A DNA stretch of 64,000 bases from CAVRTJ01 sp964507185 (GTDB lineage Bacteria > Acidobacteriota > UBA4820 > DSQY01), in the NCBI GenBank assembly GCA_964507185.1, contig CAZDOY010000012.1, forward strand, positions 1 to 64,000. Direction: 5' to 3'. Below the pieces are notes generated by a model. It was not told where the DNA came from and made no database searches. It saw only the letters and a list, made by a program, of their open reading frames with translations. Shown here one piece after another: positions 18,952 through 27,039 of this stretch (position 1 is the stretch's first letter; each line of letters opens with the position of its first letter). A program made the translations under genes and the position numbers.

Positions 18952-20502
18952 TCAGTGGACGGGTGGTCTCGACTTGCCCATTTTGCTCGACAGCATCAGG
19001 ATGAAAGGGAGAAAAAAGACGAAGGAAAAGGTGAGCATCCAAAAGACGTCCACGTAAGCCATGAGAAGGCTCTGCTGTTGCACGAGGCCCTGGCTCACGG
19101 CCGCCGTCAGCGTGTGGACGCTGTTCGGATCCTGCCCCGATATGGCGGCGAGGCCGTGGTTGGCCGACGCCTGCCAGTTCTGGAAGACCGGATTGTAAGG
19201 CGTGATGTGCCCGACGAGGCGACTCTGGTGAAACTGGGCGCGCCGGGCGAGGACCGTCGCCGAGAGGGCGATGCCCACCGAGCCGCCCTCGTTGCGCAGG
19301 AGGTTGAAGAGGCCGGTGCCTTGTCCGGTCTTCTCATAGGAAAGTTTGGCGAAGGCCGCCGTCGTGATGGGGACGAACAGAAAGCCCAGACCGAAACCTT
19401 GAACGATGCGCGAGTAGGTGACGTACCAGAAACCCACGTTCAGGTTGACAAACTGCAGTAGCCAGAGGGAGTAGATGTTGAGCAGGGCGCCCGTGAGCAC
19501 CAGGAGGCGCGTATCCACCCGCCCTATGAGGTTGCCCACAATCACCATGGCCAACAGCGACGTTATTCCTCCCGGAGACAGCACGAGGCCCGCCCAGAAA
19601 GCCGTGTACCCCATGAGCTGCTGAACGTAAAGGGGGAGCATGGTGAAGGATCCGTACAGGCCGAACCCCAGCAGGAACATGAGGAAGGTCCCGGAGGCGA
19701 AGGCCTTGTCCTTGAAAATGCGCAGGTCCACCAGCGGGTTGGCCGCCGTGAACGATCGCCAGATGAAGAGCGCCAGCCCGAGGAAGGCCATGAGCGCGAA
19801 GGTCTTGATGAGGTTGCTGTGGAACCAGTCGTAGCGCTGGCCGCGGTTGAGCATGACCTCCAGGCTGCCCAGCCCCAGGGCGATGAAAACGAAGCTGGCA
19901 TAGTCCACCTTCCCCTCGGGCCGTTTGATGTAGGAGGGATCGGCGATATAGAGCAAGGCGAGAAGTATGGCCAGGATGCCCACCGGGATGTTTATGTAGA
20001 ATATCCACCGCCAGTTCCATGTGTCCGTGATCCAACCGCCCAGCGTGGGACCGATGATGGGTCCGAAGACGACCCCCACGCCGAACAAGGCCATGGCCTT
20101 CCCGTGCTCTTCCTTTGGGAAGGACTCCAGGAGGATGGCCTGGGACATGGGTACCATGGCGCCGCCCGCGAAGCCCTGGATCACGCGCATGAGGATGAGG
20201 AACCACAGCGTCGGCGCCGCGCCCGATCCGAGAGAGGCGAGCGTGAAAACCCCGAGGCACACGATGTAGAAGCGCTTCCGCCCGAAGTAGTTGCCGAGCC
20301 ATCCGGTGATCGGCAGGATGATCGCGTTGGCCACGAGGTAGGATGTGATGACCCACGTGATCTCGTCTACGCCCGCGGAGAAAGTGCCCTGCATGTGAGG
20401 CAGGGACACGTTGGCCACCGAGGTGTCCACCACCTCCATGAGCGTGCCGAGCATGGCGGTGAATGCGATGAGGTACTTGTTGGTCGTCTGTGTCGCGGAC
20501 AT
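18952..20502 (-). CDS. emrB: DHA2-type MFS drug exporter, EmrB/QacA family
   Basis: A 516-residue protein with about 14 membrane segments. The N-terminal DTSVANVSLPHMQGTF block and the motif-C-like GVVFGPIIGPTLGGW are typical of EmrB. It should expel hydrophobic compounds using the proton gradient, working with the EmrA-type adaptor and TolC-type channel encoded just upstream in the same operon. It starts 57 bp after emrA. The substrate is unknown. Confidence 0.93.
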   Translation of the reverse strand: MSATQTTNKYLIAFTAMLGTLMEVVDTSVANVSLPHMQGTFSAGVDEITWVITSYLVANAIILPITGWLGNYFGRKRFYIVCLGVFTLASLGSGAAPTLWFLILMRVIQGFAGGAMVPMSQAILLESFPKEEHGKAMALFGVGVVFGPIIGPTLGGWITDTWNWRWIFYINIPVGILAILLALLYIADPSYIKRPEGKVDYASFVFIALGLGSLEVMLNRGQRYDWFHSNLIKTFALMAFLGLALFIWRSFTAANPLVDLRIFKDKAFASGTFLMFLLGFGLYGSFTMLPLYVQQLMGYTAFWAGLVLSPGGITSLLAMVIVGNLIGRVDTRLLVLTGALLNIYSLWLLQFVNLNVGFWYVTYSRIVQGFGLGFLFVPITTAAFAKLSYEKTGQGTGLFNLLRNEGGSVGIALSATVLARRAQFHQSRLVGHITPYNPVFQNWQASANHGLAAISGQDPNSVHTLTAAVSQGLVQQQSLLMAYVDVFWMLTFSFVFFLPFILMLSSKMGKSRPPVH

Positions 20503-20559
20503 GGCTTCCTCGCTAGGATCGAGATCTCGCGGGAGGATTATTCAGGCTCGCGAGCTCGA

Positions 20560-21576
20560 TCACCGCGTTTCGGCCACGTGTCTGGGCGCGGCAAGCGTAT
20601 CCACCTCGACGTGAACGGACAGTCCGAGCCGCAGGCTGTGGTCGCCGTTGCTGGCGGGATCCACGGCGATCCGCACCGGCAGCCTCTGTACAACCTTGAC
20701 CCAGTTGCCCGTCGCGTTCTCCGGCGGCAGGAGCGAGAATGTCGCGCCGGTGCCCGCGCTCAGGCTCTGCACCCATCCGTGATAGGTCCGGTCGGGCTGG
20801 ACGTCCGTGTGAAACGTGACCGGCTGTCCCGTCTGGATCCGGCGCAGTTGGGTTTCCTTGAAATTCGCCTCGATCCACACGGAAGCGCCCTGCATGGGAA
20901 CGACGGCGCAGAGGGGTTGGCCGGGTGCTACAACCTGTCCGACCTGGGCACTTTTCTTGCTGATGGTGCCGTCCGCGGGCGCGGTGATGGTGCAGTAGGA
21001 ACGCTGGAGTTCGGCGTTCGAGAGCTGGACCTTGGAGACACCGACGCGTTTTTCGGCCACGGAGAGCTTGGCCCTGGCGGCGGACAGGGCCTTCTTGACG
21101 GATGCGTACTCCGCGGCGGCCACCTGTGCCGTCGTCACGGCCTGGTCGTAGCGCTGTTTGGGGACCGAATTCCTGTCGTGAAGCTCGGTGAAGCGCTTCA
21201 GGTCGATCTTTGCAAGATCCAGCCTGCTTCCGGCGGCATCGACCCGGGCGGCCGTCTGGGCGATGAGCGCCCGGTCAGCGGCCAGCGCCGCCGTCGCTTC
21301 GGCCAGGCCGGCCTGCGCCTTGTCGATTGCCTGGTCGTAGTCGCTGGGGTCCAGGTCGGCGATCTTCTCGCCTTTCCTGACGACCTGGTTGTCACTCACG
21401 TAGACGGCTTTGATGGAACCGGGCACGCGGGACGCGACGGGAAATATGTCGCCGTTGACGTAGGCGTCTTCGGTGCTCGGGTAGAATCGCGCGTGCCGCC
21501 AGTAGAGCACGCCGCCCACGACGACGGCCACCACGAAGATGAAGATAATCGCAAGGCTTATCCATTTCTTTTTCAT
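20560..21576 (-). CDS. emrA: EmrA-like HlyD membrane-fusion protein
   Basis: A 338-residue periplasmic adaptor with one N-terminal membrane anchor (IIFIFVVAVVVGGVLYW). The barrel-sandwich halves are separated by a long coiled-coil hairpin (about residues 70-175, Ala- and Lys-rich). The lipoyl half-motif near YCTITAPADGTIS is characteristic. It bridges EmrB and the outer-membrane channel. Its ATG lies one base beyond the tolC stop, with AGGAG inside the tolC end, implying coupling. Confidence 0.92.
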   Translation of the reverse strand: MKKKWISLAIIFIFVVAVVVGGVLYWRHARFYPSTEDAYVNGDIFPVASRVPGSIKAVYVSDNQVVRKGEKIADLDPSDYDQAIDKAQAGLAEATAALAADRALIAQTAARVDAAGSRLDLAKIDLKRFTELHDRNSVPKQRYDQAVTTAQVAAAEYASVKKALSAARAKLSVAEKRVGVSKVQLSNAELQRSYCTITAPADGTISKKSAQVGQVVAPGQPLCAVVPMQGASVWIEANFKETQLRRIQTGQPVTFHTDVQPDRTYHGWVQSLSAGTGATFSLLPPENATGNWVKVVQRLPVRIAVDPASNGDHSLRLGLSVHVEVDTLAAPRHVAETR

Positions 21577-21577
21577 T

Positions 21578-22969
21578 TCAGTGCTCCTGTCCTGCGACCG
21601 GGAGGTTCTCGTAGAAAGTGGGCAAAGCCTCCCCCATGACGGACAGGAGGGTCCCCTGCTTCATGTATGCGCTGTAGTGCTGGGCCACGAGGGCGAAACG
21701 GCTTTGTGCGAGGACCGCCTCGGCATCCAGCACGTCCGTTGTTTTTGCGAGGCCGGCCTTGTACTGGTCTTCCTCGATCCTGAGATTTTCTTCCGCGGCC
21801 TTCACGTTGGTCTTGGCCGTCCTGGTTTCGAGAAGGGCCTGCCGGTAGTCCCGATATGCCTTGTCCACGGCGATGTTCACGCTCCTCTTCGCCTCGAGGA
21901 GCTCACGCCGTGATTTTTCGACGCCGATTTCGGCCTGGCGTACCTTGGAAGACCGCACGCCGCCGTCGAAAATGTCCCATGAAAAGCCCAGGAAGACGTA
22001 GTTTGCGTGGGGGAAAAGCAGGTACTTGTTCTCCTGGTAGGTGTGCCCGGCCTCGGCGATCACGCTGGGGTAGAAGTCCCGCTTCCGGAAGCGGACGCTG
22101 TCTTCTCTGGCCGTCAGCGCGGCCTCCGAAGCCTTGATGTCCGGGTTGTTCTCGATGGCCTGCGCCTTGAGGCGCCTCACGCCGTCCGCGAGGACCGGAG
22201 GCGCGGGCAGACCCTGTGGCAGCGTTATCTGAGCGGATGGATCGAGTCCCATGATGCGGTTCAGGGACTGCAGCGCGACGGCCTCGTCGTTATCCACCCG
22301 GCTGGCTTGGTCCTGCACGAGCCTGAGGCGGACCTCCGTTTCGAGGAGGTCGTTCCGGGCCACAAGGCCTTGCTGGTAGAGGTCCTTCACCACGCGAAGG
22401 TGGTCCTTGAGGGCCGTGATGCGCTGATCGACGACCTTCCTCTGGGCCTTGAGGGACAGTGCCTTCAGGTAAACACCCATGCCTTCGAGCTGGGCAGAGA
22501 AGACGCTGGCGGCGCCTTTGTCGGACACGGCGGTCTCCATGCTCCTGGACGCCTCAACCGCGGACTTCCTCCGTCCGAAGTCCCACACGAGCTGGCGTGC
22601 TCCGACCTGGTACTCCCAGTAGTTCTGCTCGGTGGTGGGCGCTTCGAGTGTCCCGAAGACGGCGATGATGGGGTTGTCGCGGTAGTACTTTCCCCCGCGG
22701 GCGAAGATGGTCGGGTAGTAGAGCGATTCGGTCTGCCTGGAGCGCTCCCTTGCGGACTCGACGTCCAGCTTGGAAGTCACCGCCTGCTGTGAGGCGGCGG
22801 CGACCCGCCGGAGGGCTTCGGAGAGCGTCAGCGCGCGGCCGCCGTCCGGCTTGGGCTGGGCCGGGACACCGGACGATGCGGCGACGAGCACGGCGAGGAC
22901 CAGGGTCGCGTGCGTCAGGACTCTGCGCCCGCGCCGCGTAGAAAAGCTTCCATGGTTCGATCTGCGCAT
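21578..22969 (-). CDS. tolC: TolC-like outer-membrane efflux channel
   Basis: A 463-residue precursor with a signal peptide (basic start, hydrophobic core, cleavage near SGVPAQ). Two repeats follow with the long Ala/Glu-rich helices typical of the TolC channel (for example LSEALRRVAAASQQAV and the C-terminal EENLRIEEDQYKAGLAKTTD). It should form the exit duct for the EmrAB pump. The ATG at 22969 is chosen because GAGGAG lies eight bases upstream. It overlaps the 3' end of the TetR gene by 55 bp. Confidence 0.92.
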   Translation of the reverse strand: MRRSNHGSFSTRRGRRVLTHATLVLAVLVAASSGVPAQPKPDGGRALTLSEALRRVAAASQQAVTSKLDVESARERSRQTESLYYPTIFARGGKYYRDNPIIAVFGTLEAPTTEQNYWEYQVGARQLVWDFGRRKSAVEASRSMETAVSDKGAASVFSAQLEGMGVYLKALSLKAQRKVVDQRITALKDHLRVVKDLYQQGLVARNDLLETEVRLRLVQDQASRVDNDEAVALQSLNRIMGLDPSAQITLPQGLPAPPVLADGVRRLKAQAIENNPDIKASEAALTAREDSVRFRKRDFYPSVIAEAGHTYQENKYLLFPHANYVFLGFSWDIFDGGVRSSKVRQAEIGVEKSRRELLEAKRSVNIAVDKAYRDYRQALLETRTAKTNVKAAEENLRIEEDQYKAGLAKTTDVLDAEAVLAQSRFALVAQHYSAYMKQGTLLSVMGEALPTFYENLPVAGQEH

Positions 22970-23529
22970 TGCGTGATCTCCTCGGTGGGACGGCATTTAT
23001 GAGAGTAGTAGAGGGAGGCCTGGAGAACATTCAGAAAGAGTTGGACGAGGAAGTCGGGATCTTCCCTGCCGAGGCCTTTCTCCTTGACGGCCTCTTCCAT
23101 GATGGCCCGCAGCTGCTTTCGTTCTTCCTCGAACGCCTTGTGGATCTGGTCGCCCAGGCAGGACCGGTAGCCCCAGTCGAATTGCAGTCGCTCCTTCAGG
23201 AAGATGGGGAAGAATGCGGGCCGTTCCCGCAGCATCCGGCTCCGGACCTCTGCGATGGCCCTGAGCTTGTCCACCGGGCGCTCGATGCTCTCCAGCATCT
23301 CGACGAGTTTCGCTTTGTGGTTCCTGGTCCGCTGGAGAATCACATCTTCGTAGAGGGCCCGCTTGGACGGGAAATGCTCGTAGAGCCCCTGCATGCCGAT
23401 CTCGGCTTCCGCCGCCACCATCTGCATGGTGGCCTGGTCGAAGGGCTTCGTTCCGAAAACGCGTTCCGCGGCATCGAGGAGGATTTTCCGTCTCTGCTGC
23501 CGTTCCAGTTCTTTTCGACTCGTGGTCAT
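22915..23529 (-). CDS. TetR family repressor of the efflux operon
   Basis: A 204-residue regulator with an N-terminal helix-turn-helix domain (ILLDAAERVFGTK, then MQGLYEHFPSKRALYEDV, the TetR signature) and a variable ligand-binding C-terminus. It heads the tolC-emrA-emrB operon and very likely represses it by binding the inverted repeats in its own promoter. The ATG at 23529 is chosen because the promoter -10 lies at 23555-23560; an upstream in-frame ATG would fall outside the transcript. Inducer unknown. Confidence 0.9.
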   Translation of the reverse strand: MTTSRKELERQQRRKILLDAAERVFGTKPFDQATMQMVAAEAEIGMQGLYEHFPSKRALYEDVILQRTRNHKAKLVEMLESIERPVDKLRAIAEVRSRMLRERPAFFPIFLKERLQFDWGYRSCLGDQIHKAFEEERKQLRAIMEEAVKEKGLGREDPDFLVQLFLNVLQASLYYSHKCRPTEEITQCADRTMEAFLRGAGAES

Positions 23530-23553
23530 CGTATGCCTCAGAATCAAGTTTCC

Positions 23554-23606
23554 GAATGTAGAATATACATTCCGAAAAGTCAACCCCCCATTCCGGAAAC
23601 GGAATG
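23554..23606 (-). promoter_or_regulatory. tetR-tolC-emrAB promoter with two inverted-repeat operators
   Basis: On the minus strand TTGACT (23578-23583) and TACATT (23555-23560) are 17 bp apart. Operator 1, GAATGTA-n5-TACATTC (23554-23572), covers the -10 and much of the spacer. Operator 2, CATTCCG-GAAA-CGGAATG (23589-23606), is perfect and sits just upstream of the -35. Both share ATTCCG-like half-sites, suggesting two TetR dimers. Confidence 0.7.
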
Positions 23607-23627
23607 AGGGGTTTCTGACGCGCCCGC

Positions 23628-23849
23628 CGGCGCGGTGAAGGGGTTAAGAGTTAAGGGTGAAGGCGCGTGCGGGCCTTCGAAGGCTCGTCCCCAGCCGTCT
23701 TTTAAATCCCAAATCCCTTGCGCCCGAGGCGCCGTGAGTAGGTGAGTGGGGGATCAGGTGAGTCCGGCGTAGGCATTCCTTCGAAGGAACGCCCTCCGCC
23801 GCTCTCACTTTAGCCCTTCGCCTTTAGCCCTTAGCCCTTAGCCCTTCTC
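23628..23849. repeat. mosaic intergenic repeat, copy A
   Basis: A non-coding segment between tetR and the DUF4139 gene, built of modules found again elsewhere. 23628-23686 matches 45242-45300 with about four differences. 23695-23733 matches the reverse complement of 47661-47699 at 37/39. 23716-23758 matches the reverse complement of 29372-29414 at 35/43. Two CCTTCGAAGG palindromes and a telomere-like run of three adjacent TTAGCCC units, with a fourth offset copy (23808-23846), are also present. Confidence 0.85.
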
Positions 23850-25262
23850 TCACCACGTGTACCGCACGGTGTAGGTGACGGTCTTTTCACCGCTGGCCGG
23901 GATCGTGGTGGGGAAAACCACAGTCTGGCTGTCGATCTTCTCGTGCTTCTCGCTCTCGTCGAGGATTTCCCAGTCCGACCACCGGTACATGACCTCGACA
24001 ACGCGGACGGTCACGGGTTCGCTCTTGTGGTTTCGGAGGGTGATCTTGAAGGATTCGTCGTAGACGTGGCCGGGCACCACGGCGCGGAAGGCCGTCTGCT
24101 TGCGTTCGCCCACGATGTCGAAGGCTTCGCCGAGCTTAATCCGGACGTGTTCATCCCTGGGGGTATGGTCAATGGCGTCCTCGCCGATGAACTGGGCCGA
24201 GCCGTCCGTGTCTTTCTTGAACACGCGCACCGTCCCCTTGGGCAGCGGGATGCCGAGCCCCGAGGCCTTCTTGTTGTCGAAGCCGAGGTAAACGGAGACC
24301 TTCGTGTTGGAGGGCACGCCCAGGTCGCGGCTTTCCCTGCGGCCGTAGTAATAGCCGCCGTAGCCGTGGATGTTGGCGCCGTCGTAGACATAGCTCTTGG
24401 TCACCGGCACGTCTGGCGCGCTGATCAGCTCGATCTGCTTGGTCTCGTTGTCGGCCACGGTTGCGGGCCGCTGCAGGGTGTAGAGGTGATACTCGAAGAG
24501 GGCCTTTTCCTGGAATTGCGGGGCGGCGGCCTCGGCCTTCATCAAGTAGACACCCTTCGTGCGCCGCGTGGGTTCCACCCGGTGGACGTCGCCCGCCAGC
24601 AGCTTCAGGGTGGCGTTCTCGAAGCCGATGCCGCTCTTATTGTCGATGGTGACCCAGCCCGTGAATCCTACCTTCTTCTCGTCCGGCGCCAGGAGCAACA
24701 CGTAGTTGGCGTTCCAGGACAGGCCGCCCGTGAGGTACGAGAGGGCGACTTCCTGGTTCTGGGCGCGCTGTCCCTTCAAGAGCCACACCAGGGTAGGTTT
24801 GACGATGAGCCCCGGCGGCATCTTTGCGAGCATGTAGCGGGAGGGGTGGCCTATGAAAATCCCCTCGTCGGTCCTGATCACCGGTCGGCCGCCGCTCACC
24901 GAAAGCAGCGTCCCCGTATAGGCCTTCTCCGTGTTCCCGACGGTCTGAAAAACGGTGATCTTCTGCCCCAGACTCTTTTCCAGAACCTTCTGGTCGCTGA
25001 CGAGGTCGTAGGCGTAGTTCTGTTCGAGGATCGAGATGGGCGGGCCGGAAAGGGTCTCCAGGGCGACAGACGTGGGGTCGATTTTAGTGGTCACGTCCTG
25101 GAAGAGGTACTTGAACACGCCCTTCTCCACCGGGATGGTCCGGGCCTGGCGCACTAGGGCCAGATCGTTGTTGTAGACCGTAAGCATGGTCTTGGGACTT
25201 CCGGCTCCAAGACACGACAGTCCCAGGGTCAGAGACAGGAAAGCAAACAGACTCTTCTTCAT
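23850..25262 (-). CDS. exported DUF4139 domain protein
   Basis: A 470-residue protein with an N-terminal signal peptide (MKKSLFAFLSLTLGLSCLGAG) and a full DUF4139 region. Recognisable features are YNNDLALVRQ near the start, SYLTGGLSWNANYVLLL in the middle and a C-terminal beta-rich part ending with VTYTVRYTW. Family members are periplasmic or surface proteins of unknown biochemical role. The ATG at 25262 has GGGAGGTGA three bases upstream; the earlier ATG lacks a site. Its stop directly abuts repeat copy A. Confidence 0.87.
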   Translation of the reverse strand: MKKSLFAFLSLTLGLSCLGAGSPKTMLTVYNNDLALVRQARTIPVEKGVFKYLFQDVTTKIDPTSVALETLSGPPISILEQNYAYDLVSDQKVLEKSLGQKITVFQTVGNTEKAYTGTLLSVSGGRPVIRTDEGIFIGHPSRYMLAKMPPGLIVKPTLVWLLKGQRAQNQEVALSYLTGGLSWNANYVLLLAPDEKKVGFTGWVTIDNKSGIGFENATLKLLAGDVHRVEPTRRTKGVYLMKAEAAAPQFQEKALFEYHLYTLQRPATVADNETKQIELISAPDVPVTKSYVYDGANIHGYGGYYYGRRESRDLGVPSNTKVSVYLGFDNKKASGLGIPLPKGTVRVFKKDTDGSAQFIGEDAIDHTPRDEHVRIKLGEAFDIVGERKQTAFRAVVPGHVYDESFKITLRNHKSEPVTVRVVEVMYRWSDWEILDESEKHEKIDSQTVVFPTTIPASGEKTVTYTVRYTW

Positions 25263-25427
25263 GGTCACCTCCCGACGCTCGGCGAACGGCATCTATCTAT
25301 CTTGGACCCACCTTAGCACGTTTGGTTCCCGGAGGCCCTTCGCTTTTTCATGGAATGCAGGCGGGCCTGCCATTTGTGCGAAAATAGGGGCAACTGGCCA
25401 ACGATAACCCCACCCCCTTGCAATTTG

Positions 25428-25456
25428 TTGACACCCTTTTGGAGCCGCACCATAAT
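25428..25456 (+). promoter_or_regulatory. sigma70-type promoter of citrate synthase
   Basis: A perfect TTGACA (25428-25433) and CATAAT (25451-25456) have an ideal 17-bp spacing. The transcript would carry an unusually long leader of about 187 nt before gltA. Confidence 0.8.
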
Positions 25457-25534
25457 TTGAACTTGAATTACTGGGGGGATTTCTGAGACTTCGATTCTGT
25501 AAGGCTCTTGAAGTCTTGAAATTAGGCGGACGAC

Positions 25535-25639
25535 ATGAACGGTGTGTTTAAGCGGGGCCCGGACTGCGTCAACGACGTGGGGCCGCGCTCGGGTGAGCCG
25601 AAGGCAGTCGTGCCTGCGGCACAAAACGGGACCCATTAG
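25535..25639 (+). CDS. possible 34-residue leader ORF before gltA
   Basis: An ATG with AGGCGG six bases upstream opens a 34-codon frame. It ends in TAG at 25637-25639, immediately before the AGGAGG of gltA. Position inside the long leader suggests translational coupling, but the peptide resembles nothing known and has no pause-type codon run. It may be chance. Confidence 0.25.
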   Translation: MNGVFKRGPDCVNDVGPRSGEPKAVVPAAQNGTH

Positions 25640-25649
25640 GAGGTGTTCA

Positions 25650-26930
25650 ATGAGTCAGTTGAAACAGGTACTCGCTGAAAAGATCCCCACGATGCGGAGC
25701 GACATCAAGTCCTTCGTGAAAGAGCACGGCGCCAAGGTCATAGGCGAGTTGACCATCGGTCACGCCTTCGGGGGCATGCGCGGCCTCAAGGCAATGTTGT
25801 GCGATACCTCCGAAGTCCCGCCCGACAAGGGCCTGATCATCCGCGGCATTCCGATCAAGGACCTGACGAGCAAGCTTCCCGAAGAAATCTTCTGGCTGCT
25901 CTGCACGGGCGATCTGCCTACCGCCGACCAGCTGAAGGACTTCCAGGACGACCTGAGGGCTCGCGCAAAGAAGATTCCGTCCTATGTCTTCAGCGTGCTC
26001 GACGCCATGCCGGCGGACTCGCACCCCATGTGCATGCTCGACACGGGCATCCTCGCCTTGGAGCGTGAATCCCAGTTCCGCAAGCGCTACAGCGAAGGCA
26101 TGACGAAGGACGAGTATTGGGAGCCCACGCTGGAAGACTCCCTCAACATCCTCGCCTGGATGCCCGAGGTGGCCGCCTACGTCTACCGTAAAGCCTTCAA
26201 CAAGGGCGCCAGGATTCCCGCCGATCCCAGCCTCGACTGGGGCGGAAACTACGCAAACATGCTGGGCCTGGCTGATCCCACAGGCGAATTCAAGAACCTC
26301 ATGCGGCTCTACCTCACGCTGCACAGCGACCACGAGGGCGGCAACGTTTCTGCGCACACCTGTCACTGCGTGGGCTCAGCCCTGTCCGATCCCTTCTACG
26401 CCGTCTCCGCCGGCCTGAACGGCCTGGCCGGCCCGCTCCACGGCCTGGCGAACCAGGAATGCCTGGCGTGGATTCTCGAGACCATGAACAAGTTCAACGG
26501 CGCACCCACCGAGGAGCAGCTCGCCAAGTACGCCCAGGAAACGCTGGACGCCGGCAAGGTCGTCCCCGGATACGGTCACGCCGTCCTCCGCATCACCGAC
26601 CCGCGCTTCGATGCTTTCCACGCCTTCGGTGCCAAGGTCTGCCCGGACGATCCGACATACCAGACCGTCGCCCGCGTCTACACGGTGGTCCCAAAGGTGC
26701 TCGAGCAGGTGAAGAAGATCAAGGATCCCTGGCCGAACGTCGATGCGGCCTCCGGCTGTCTGCTCTACCACTTCGGCATGAAGGAGTTCAGCTACTACAC
26801 CGTGCTGTTCTCGGTCAGCCGTACCATGGGTATGTGCTCCCAGCTCATCGTTTCCCGGGGCTGGGGCGAGGCGATCGAACGCCCGAAATCCATGCCCACG
26901 TCGTGGTTCAAGGCTCAGGCCGCGAAGTAA
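25650..26930 (+). CDS. gltA: citrate synthase, eukaryotic (mitochondrial) type
   Basis: This 426-residue protein should condense acetyl-CoA and oxaloacetate to citrate, the first TCA step. Catalytic regions are visible: LHSDHEGGNVSAHT near 230, GPLHGLANQECL near 260 and VPGYGHAVLRITDPRF near 308. These blocks match the mitochondrial-type enzyme, known in some deltaproteobacteria and other lineages, rather than the E. coli hexameric type. The ATG follows a strong AGGAGG. It has its own promoter and a strong terminator, so it is probably monocistronic. Confidence 0.93.
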   Translation: MSQLKQVLAEKIPTMRSDIKSFVKEHGAKVIGELTIGHAFGGMRGLKAMLCDTSEVPPDKGLIIRGIPIKDLTSKLPEEIFWLLCTGDLPTADQLKDFQDDLRARAKKIPSYVFSVLDAMPADSHPMCMLDTGILALERESQFRKRYSEGMTKDEYWEPTLEDSLNILAWMPEVAAYVYRKAFNKGARIPADPSLDWGGNYANMLGLADPTGEFKNLMRLYLTLHSDHEGGNVSAHTCHCVGSALSDPFYAVSAGLNGLAGPLHGLANQECLAWILETMNKFNGAPTEEQLAKYAQETLDAGKVVPGYGHAVLRITDPRFDAFHAFGAKVCPDDPTYQTVARVYTVVPKVLEQVKKIKDPWPNVDAASGCLLYHFGMKEFSYYTVLFSVSRTMGMCSQLIVSRGWGEAIERPKSMPTSWFKAQAAK

Positions 26931-26976
26931 CGTGCGTGAGAAGAGAGGGATTTCCCCTCTCTCTGGTACATCAAGA

Positions 26977-27008
26977 AAGGCGGGGCTCCGGCCCCGCCTT
27001 TTTCTTTC
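26977..27008 (+). terminator. Rho-independent terminator of gltA
   Basis: A perfect 10-bp stem (26977-26986 with 26991-27000) and TCCG loop is followed by a T-run into 27003. A second 8-bp stem AGAGAGGG/CCCTCTCT lies just upstream at about 26943-26962. Confidence 0.9.
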
Positions 27009-27039
27009 TCCCGACGTCCTAGGACTTCTCTTTTTTGCT

